A stretch of DNA of 16,757 nucleotides from CAZDDA01 sp964568045 (GTDB lineage: Bacteria > Bipolaricaulota > Bipolaricaulia > UBA7950 > UBA9294): contig CAZMOL010000036.1 in the NCBI GenBank assembly GCA_964568045.1, positions 1-16,757 on the forward strand, read 5' to 3'. Below the pieces are notes generated by a model. The model did not search any database. It was given only the letters and a program-made list of their open reading frames with translations, and had not been told where the DNA came from. Shown here in pieces: positions 13,617 through 16,757 of the stretch. Within the stretch, counting starts at the first letter, position 1, and every line of letters starts with the position of its first letter. A program made the position numbers and the translations under genes.

Positions 13617-16121
13617 ATGCCTCCAAGCTTCTGGTCGAGACTGTCCCGTCGAGTGCAAGAAGTGGATCTGGCATTCGAGCTGGACTTCCAGAATGACGAC
13701 CGCCACGTGGTGACGATCTTTGAGCTGGTTGGTGGGACTCGGCGAAGAGTGGGGAACCCGCAGGAGCTGTGGGACTACGGGCGAGCGTACACCAGAGATG
13801 ATCAGTTCTACAGACTCGCATACAACGCGTTCGAAACCTTGCAGGCGCTTCGCTCGCTGAATCCCGAAGTGACCGAGGACGGGGCACTTGCCTTCGATCT
13901 CTTCCCACCCGTGCTTGAGTATCTTCGCAAGCGAAAGGACGTCGGCGAGACAGACAACTCGCTAGCTCTAGTGGTCAAGAAGGACCCCTTGCAGCCGATG
14001 GCGGTCGTTGACTTCAAGCCAGAAGAAGGTTTGGAAGTTACAGCCGGGTACCAGCTTCGGGATGGCGACCAGCTGATACCCAGGGAGGAACTCAAACTCA
14101 CTCGAGACGGTGGCTTCACACGAATCGGCAATGTCATCCGCCCTGTGAAGGACGTTGTCTCAGAAGGGCTTGCCCATCTCCTGGAGAAGGGCACAAGTAA
14201 GATCCCCCTTGCTGGTGTTCCTGAGTTCTTCACGCGAGATCTGGTGCTTCTGAAGACCAACCTTTCAGCGGTTCTTACAGATCAGGCAAGACGTGTCCGA
14301 ATCGTGTCGACACCGCTCAGTCCGCGGGTAACGATCCAGCGAAATGAACCCGGATGGCTTGATTTCGTAGTCGAATATGAAGCAGAAGGACTGCTTCTTC
14401 CTGAGCGGGCCGTCAGGGATGCGGTTAATGGCGGGACGACACACATCCAGCACAAGGACTACTTGTTCATCGAAGTGGATCAGGAAGCCTACGAGCGCAC
14501 CGAGAAGGAATTGGAGAACCTTGGCGCAATTCCACTGCAAAATGGGTACAGGCTACCAATCACGCGCTTCTCTTCGCTGGAGGAGTTCATCGACCACATC
14601 GGCGGGATTCGCGTCCTGTCGGAGGAATACGAGGCGTTTCTCTCGCAGCTCACGGGGTTCGAGCCCGATGAGGCGTTCTCACTATCGGAGTCGGCTGAAC
14701 AGGCGCTAAGGTACGCGGGCCTCACCCTCCGTCCCTACCAACGAGCGGGGATTCATTGGCTCAACTGGCTGCGGGAGAACCATCTTCACGGCATCCTCGC
14801 GGATGATATGGGATTGGGCAAGACAGTGCAGGCCATCTGTGCGGCGAACATCGCGTATGAGATGCAGAAAATCGATCGCCCTTCGCTGATTGTGTGCCCG
14901 AAGTCCGTCGTGCCGTTTTGGGTGCGGGAGGTCCAACGCTGCGTTCCACAGATCAAGATCTTTGCCTATAGTGGTCCGAGTCGCGATAGGACCATTTGGG
15001 AGAGGGCTGGGAAATGCTGGTTCGTGACGACGTACGAGACGCTTGCCCGTGACATCGACATCATCTCCAAGACGCCGTTCTACTTCATCGTATTAGATGA
15101 GGCGACGAAGATCAAGAATCCTGATGCCCAAAGAACTCAAGCCATCAAGGCAATCAACGCAATTCATCGGCTTGCGCTCACCGGCACGCCCGTGGAGAAC
15201 CGACTGGGCGAGATATGGTCCATCTTCGACTTCCTGATCAAGGGGTTATTCGGTACACAGTCGAAGTTCTCTGCTCGATATGAAGTGCCCATTGCCACTG
15301 GCGAGAGAGATGCTGCAGAGGAGCTCTCAAAACGCATACGGCCGTTTCTCCTCCGTCGACTGAAAGAAGATGTTGCGAAGGATCTGCCGGAGAAGATAGA
15401 GCTTGAGGACTGGTGTGATCTCACAACTGAGCAAAGGTCGTTATACGGGCAGATCCAGGACACGATGGCCAAACCGCTTCGAGAGGAAATCGAGAGCGGC
15501 AAGAACGTCAACTACCAGTTCAATATCCTTCCGATCCTGACGAAGCTCAAGCAGGTGTGTGATCATCCGGCACTTATTACCGGTGAGCCGTCTCCACTCT
15601 TCGGGCGATCGGAGAAATTCGATGCTACGATGGAGCGGATCCGGGAGATCCTAGAAGCAAGGGAACATGTTGTCGTGTTCAGCCATTTTCTCAAAACGCT
15701 AGACCTGTTCCAGATGGCGTTTGCGCAAGAGGGCATCTCTTGTATCCGAATCGACGGATCGACGCAGGACCGCCAGTCGCTTATCGATCGATTCAATGCT
15801 GCTGACACCGATGCTGCGCTATGCAGCATTCAGGCCTGTGGCCACGGGATTACGCTTACAGCCGCAAACCATGTCATCCACTTCGATCGCTGGTGGAATC
15901 CTGCTGTTGAGGACCAAGCAACCGACCGTGTGCATCGTATTGGCCAGTCAAAGACGGTGTATGTGTATCGGACGTTGGTTTCCGGCACTCTGGAAGAGAA
16001 GATCGCAATGTTGCTCGAACGAAAACGGGATCTGGCTGATCGAGTGGTTGGCGCAGCAATTGATCAGCCGATGCACTGGACAAGAGAGGAGCTGCTTGAG
16101 CTGTTGAAGCCGTTGGAGTAG
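13617..16121 (+). CDS. SNF2-family DNA translocase/helicase with novel N-terminus
   Basis: An 834-residue superfamily 2 SNF2/Rad54-type ATPase. These enzymes move along double-stranded DNA and remodel bound proteins. Motifs in order: LRPYQRAGIHWL (371-382), Walker A ADDMGLGKT (395-403), Walker B VLDEATKIKNP (492-502, DEAT where DEAH/DEAQ is usual), LTGTPVENRLGEIWSIFDFL (521-540), and the C-terminal lobe with VVVFSHF (685-691), IDGSTQDRQ (712-720) and QACGHGITLTAANHVIHFD (739-757) through QATDRVHRIGQ (767-777). Motif V has ACGHG where AGGxG is usual. Residues 1-360 are not recognisable to me and carry no obvious nuclease or zinc motif. The start is ATG 13617 with GGAGG six bases upstream, one base after the previous stop. 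An in-frame extension to 13542 lies inside the preceding gene. Confidence 0.93.
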   Translation: MPPSFWSRLSRRVQEVDLAFELDFQNDDRHVVTIFELVGGTRRRVGNPQELWDYGRAYTRDDQFYRLAYNAFETLQALRSLNPEVTEDGALAFDLFPPVLEYLRKRKDVGETDNSLALVVKKDPLQPMAVVDFKPEEGLEVTAGYQLRDGDQLIPREELKLTRDGGFTRIGNVIRPVKDVVSEGLAHLLEKGTSKIPLAGVPEFFTRDLVLLKTNLSAVLTDQARRVRIVSTPLSPRVTIQRNEPGWLDFVVEYEAEGLLLPERAVRDAVNGGTTHIQHKDYLFIEVDQEAYERTEKELENLGAIPLQNGYRLPITRFSSLEEFIDHIGGIRVLSEEYEAFLSQLTGFEPDEAFSLSESAEQALRYAGLTLRPYQRAGIHWLNWLRENHLHGILADDMGLGKTVQAICAANIAYEMQKIDRPSLIVCPKSVVPFWVREVQRCVPQIKIFAYSGPSRDRTIWERAGKCWFVTTYETLARDIDIISKTPFYFIVLDEATKIKNPDAQRTQAIKAINAIHRLALTGTPVENRLGEIWSIFDFLIKGLFGTQSKFSARYEVPIATGERDAAEELSKRIRPFLLRRLKEDVAKDLPEKIELEDWCDLTTEQRSLYGQIQDTMAKPLREEIESGKNVNYQFNILPILTKLKQVCDHPALITGEPSPLFGRSEKFDATMERIREILEAREHVVVFSHFLKTLDLFQMAFAQEGISCIRIDGSTQDRQSLIDRFNAADTDAALCSIQACGHGITLTAANHVIHFDRWWNPAVEDQATDRVHRIGQSKTVYVYRTLVSGTLEEKIAMLLERKRDLADRVVGAAIDQPMHWTREELLELLKPLE

Positions 16122-16147
16122 GAGCAAACCATCCTATGATTCAATAA

Positions 16148-16162
16148 GCCGAGCACCTCGGC
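16148..16162 (-). terminator. Hairpin between convergent genes
   Basis: GCCGAG (16148-16153) and CTCGGC (16157-16162) form a six-base-pair stem with a three-base loop between the SNF2 stop and the Ymh-type stop. On the minus strand it is followed by TTATT; on the plus strand by GAAAAAC. It is at best a weak terminator, better suited to the minus-strand gene. Confidence 0.3.
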
Positions 16163-16193
16163 GAAAAACGAGCAAGGTGAAGGCATCTCTCCA

Positions 16194-16757
16194 TCATGTT
16201 CTGTCTCGCAGTCTTGCCTGTTTCAACAAGAAGAGTAAATAGTCTATCAGTCCAACTGCGTGCCAAGCTTCGAAATCGGAGTAGCTTAGCTTTTTATGAC
16301 TCGGCGGATTCCTCACAAATTGCATTGCGCCCCTAAAAAGCAGATGCACACCCTCTTGCTCCCGTGTATTCTCACTAATAACCAATTTTCCTGTGTTCTT
16401 GTTCAAAGCAAAATCAACTAGGGCTGCCGTGTACTTGTCCCTCTCTGCTCCGGTTCCCCCGATAGTCTTTCTGATTCGCTCTTCTAGGACGGGGCCAGCG
16501 TTTCTTATCGCCTTGTCGTATCTCTTCTTCTCAAGATCTTCGACACAATCGGTTCGGAGCTCCTCATCTTCAATCGCAAGCTGATATCCACGTAGGAAAT
16601 TTGACCACCCGCCGAAATGTCGAACTATTGGCTTCACACTGTATTTCCCGTGCTTGAGATACTCCGCCCGGGTGAGACGGATCTTATTAAGTTTCTTCCG
16701 CACCCTCTCTACGTCTCTGAGGCACTCTTCAGCAGATATGTTTTGTTTGAGCGTTTG
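16194..16757 (-). CDS. TIGR02391/Ymh-type protein with homing-nuclease-associated repeat, partial
   Basis: The frame is open from the window edge to the stop at 16194, giving 187 visible residues with the N-terminus missing. A GTG at 16703 is an internal start candidate, but 18 upstream codons are open and continue the same domain. The N-terminal part (about residues 9-58, with LTRAEYLKHGKYS and HFGGWSNFLRGYQL) resembles the small DNA-binding repeat found with HNH homing endonucleases (tyrosine-His-Gly, then FGxW). The C-terminal part (about 70-185) resembles the TIGR02391/Ymh family: a helical start, then VHLLFRGAMQFVRNPPSHKK, the LFxGAxxxxRNPxxH signature, and a hydrophobic helix near the end. 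Such proteins often occur in defence islands and prophages. It runs convergent to the SNF2 gene. Function unknown. Confidence 0.7.
   Translation of the reverse strand, partial: QTLKQNISAEECLRDVERVRKKLNKIRLTRAEYLKHGKYSVKPIVRHFGGWSNFLRGYQLAIEDEELRTDCVEDLEKKRYDKAIRNAGPVLEERIRKTIGGTGAERDKYTAALVDFALNKNTGKLVISENTREQEGVHLLFRGAMQFVRNPPSHKKLSYSDFEAWHAVGLIDYLLFLLKQARLRDRT

Noticed and set aside
13617..16121. DISARM DrmD assignment for the SNF2 gene.
   Set aside because: No DrmA, DrmB, DrmC or methyltransferase gene is present, and the N-terminus could not be matched.

Overview
This looks like a bacterial chromosome fragment of roughly mid-50s GC content, probably from a metagenome assembly. It has strong Shine-Dalgarno sites, many short ATGA-type gene overlaps and no rRNA, tRNA, CRISPR or transposase that I can see. 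A run of 100 N sits between two identical 55-base copies, so the piece is a scaffold of two contigs. A glycine-rich secreted protein and a PKD lipoprotein suggest a diderm-like uncultured lineage. Their style resembles, from memory, Bipolaricaulota/Acetothermia proteins, but I hold that loosely.

Layout. (1) 202-3627, minus: a very large soluble sensor with six PAS domains, one GAF and a C-terminal GGDEF cyclic-di-GMP synthase domain. Its best start is a GTG at 3627. (2) 3628-4156: a 529-base region without a confident gene, holding a candidate promoter for the sensor and a structured leader before the next gene. (3) 4157-6704, plus: an ornithine cyclodeaminase/mu-crystallin (EutC-like) enzyme, the tRNA methyltransferase TrmO, a doubtful small ORF, and a GNAT acetyltransferase. 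The acetyltransferase is split by the N gap, but it reads through in frame if the duplicated 55 bases are collapsed. (4) 6728-7936, minus: a two-gene envelope pair made of a PKD lipoprotein and a glycine-rich exported protein with an acidic tail. (5) 7988-12463, minus: a tightly overlapping five-gene operon encoding a threonine-synthase-like PLP enzyme, a 2Fe-2S subunit of a xanthine dehydrogenase-type molybdenum hydroxylase, a MocA-like nucleotidyltransferase, the FAD subunit, and a hydantoinase/dihydropyrimidinase. The molybdenum catalytic subunit is not in the window. (6) 12723-16121, plus: a coupled three-gene operon encoding a 43-residue acidic helical peptide, a membrane-anchored coiled-coil/helix-hairpin-helix protein, and an 834-residue SNF2-family ATPase with an unrecognised 360-residue N-terminus. 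(7) 16194-16757, minus: a TIGR02391/Ymh-type protein with an N-terminal homing-endonuclease-associated-type repeat, running off the window edge.

How they work together. Operon 5 reads as a heterocycle-degradation module: hydroxylation by a molybdoenzyme, ring opening by the cyclic amidase, then PLP chemistry. It recalls the E. coli yge/ygf-xdh purine region in gene content, not in exact gene identity. Operon 6 followed by a Ymh-type gene is the best candidate for an undescribed system. A DNA-binding protein tethered to the membrane is translationally linked to a SNF2 motor, behind a divergent promoter region with operator-like repeats. A role in defence or DNA maintenance is inference only.
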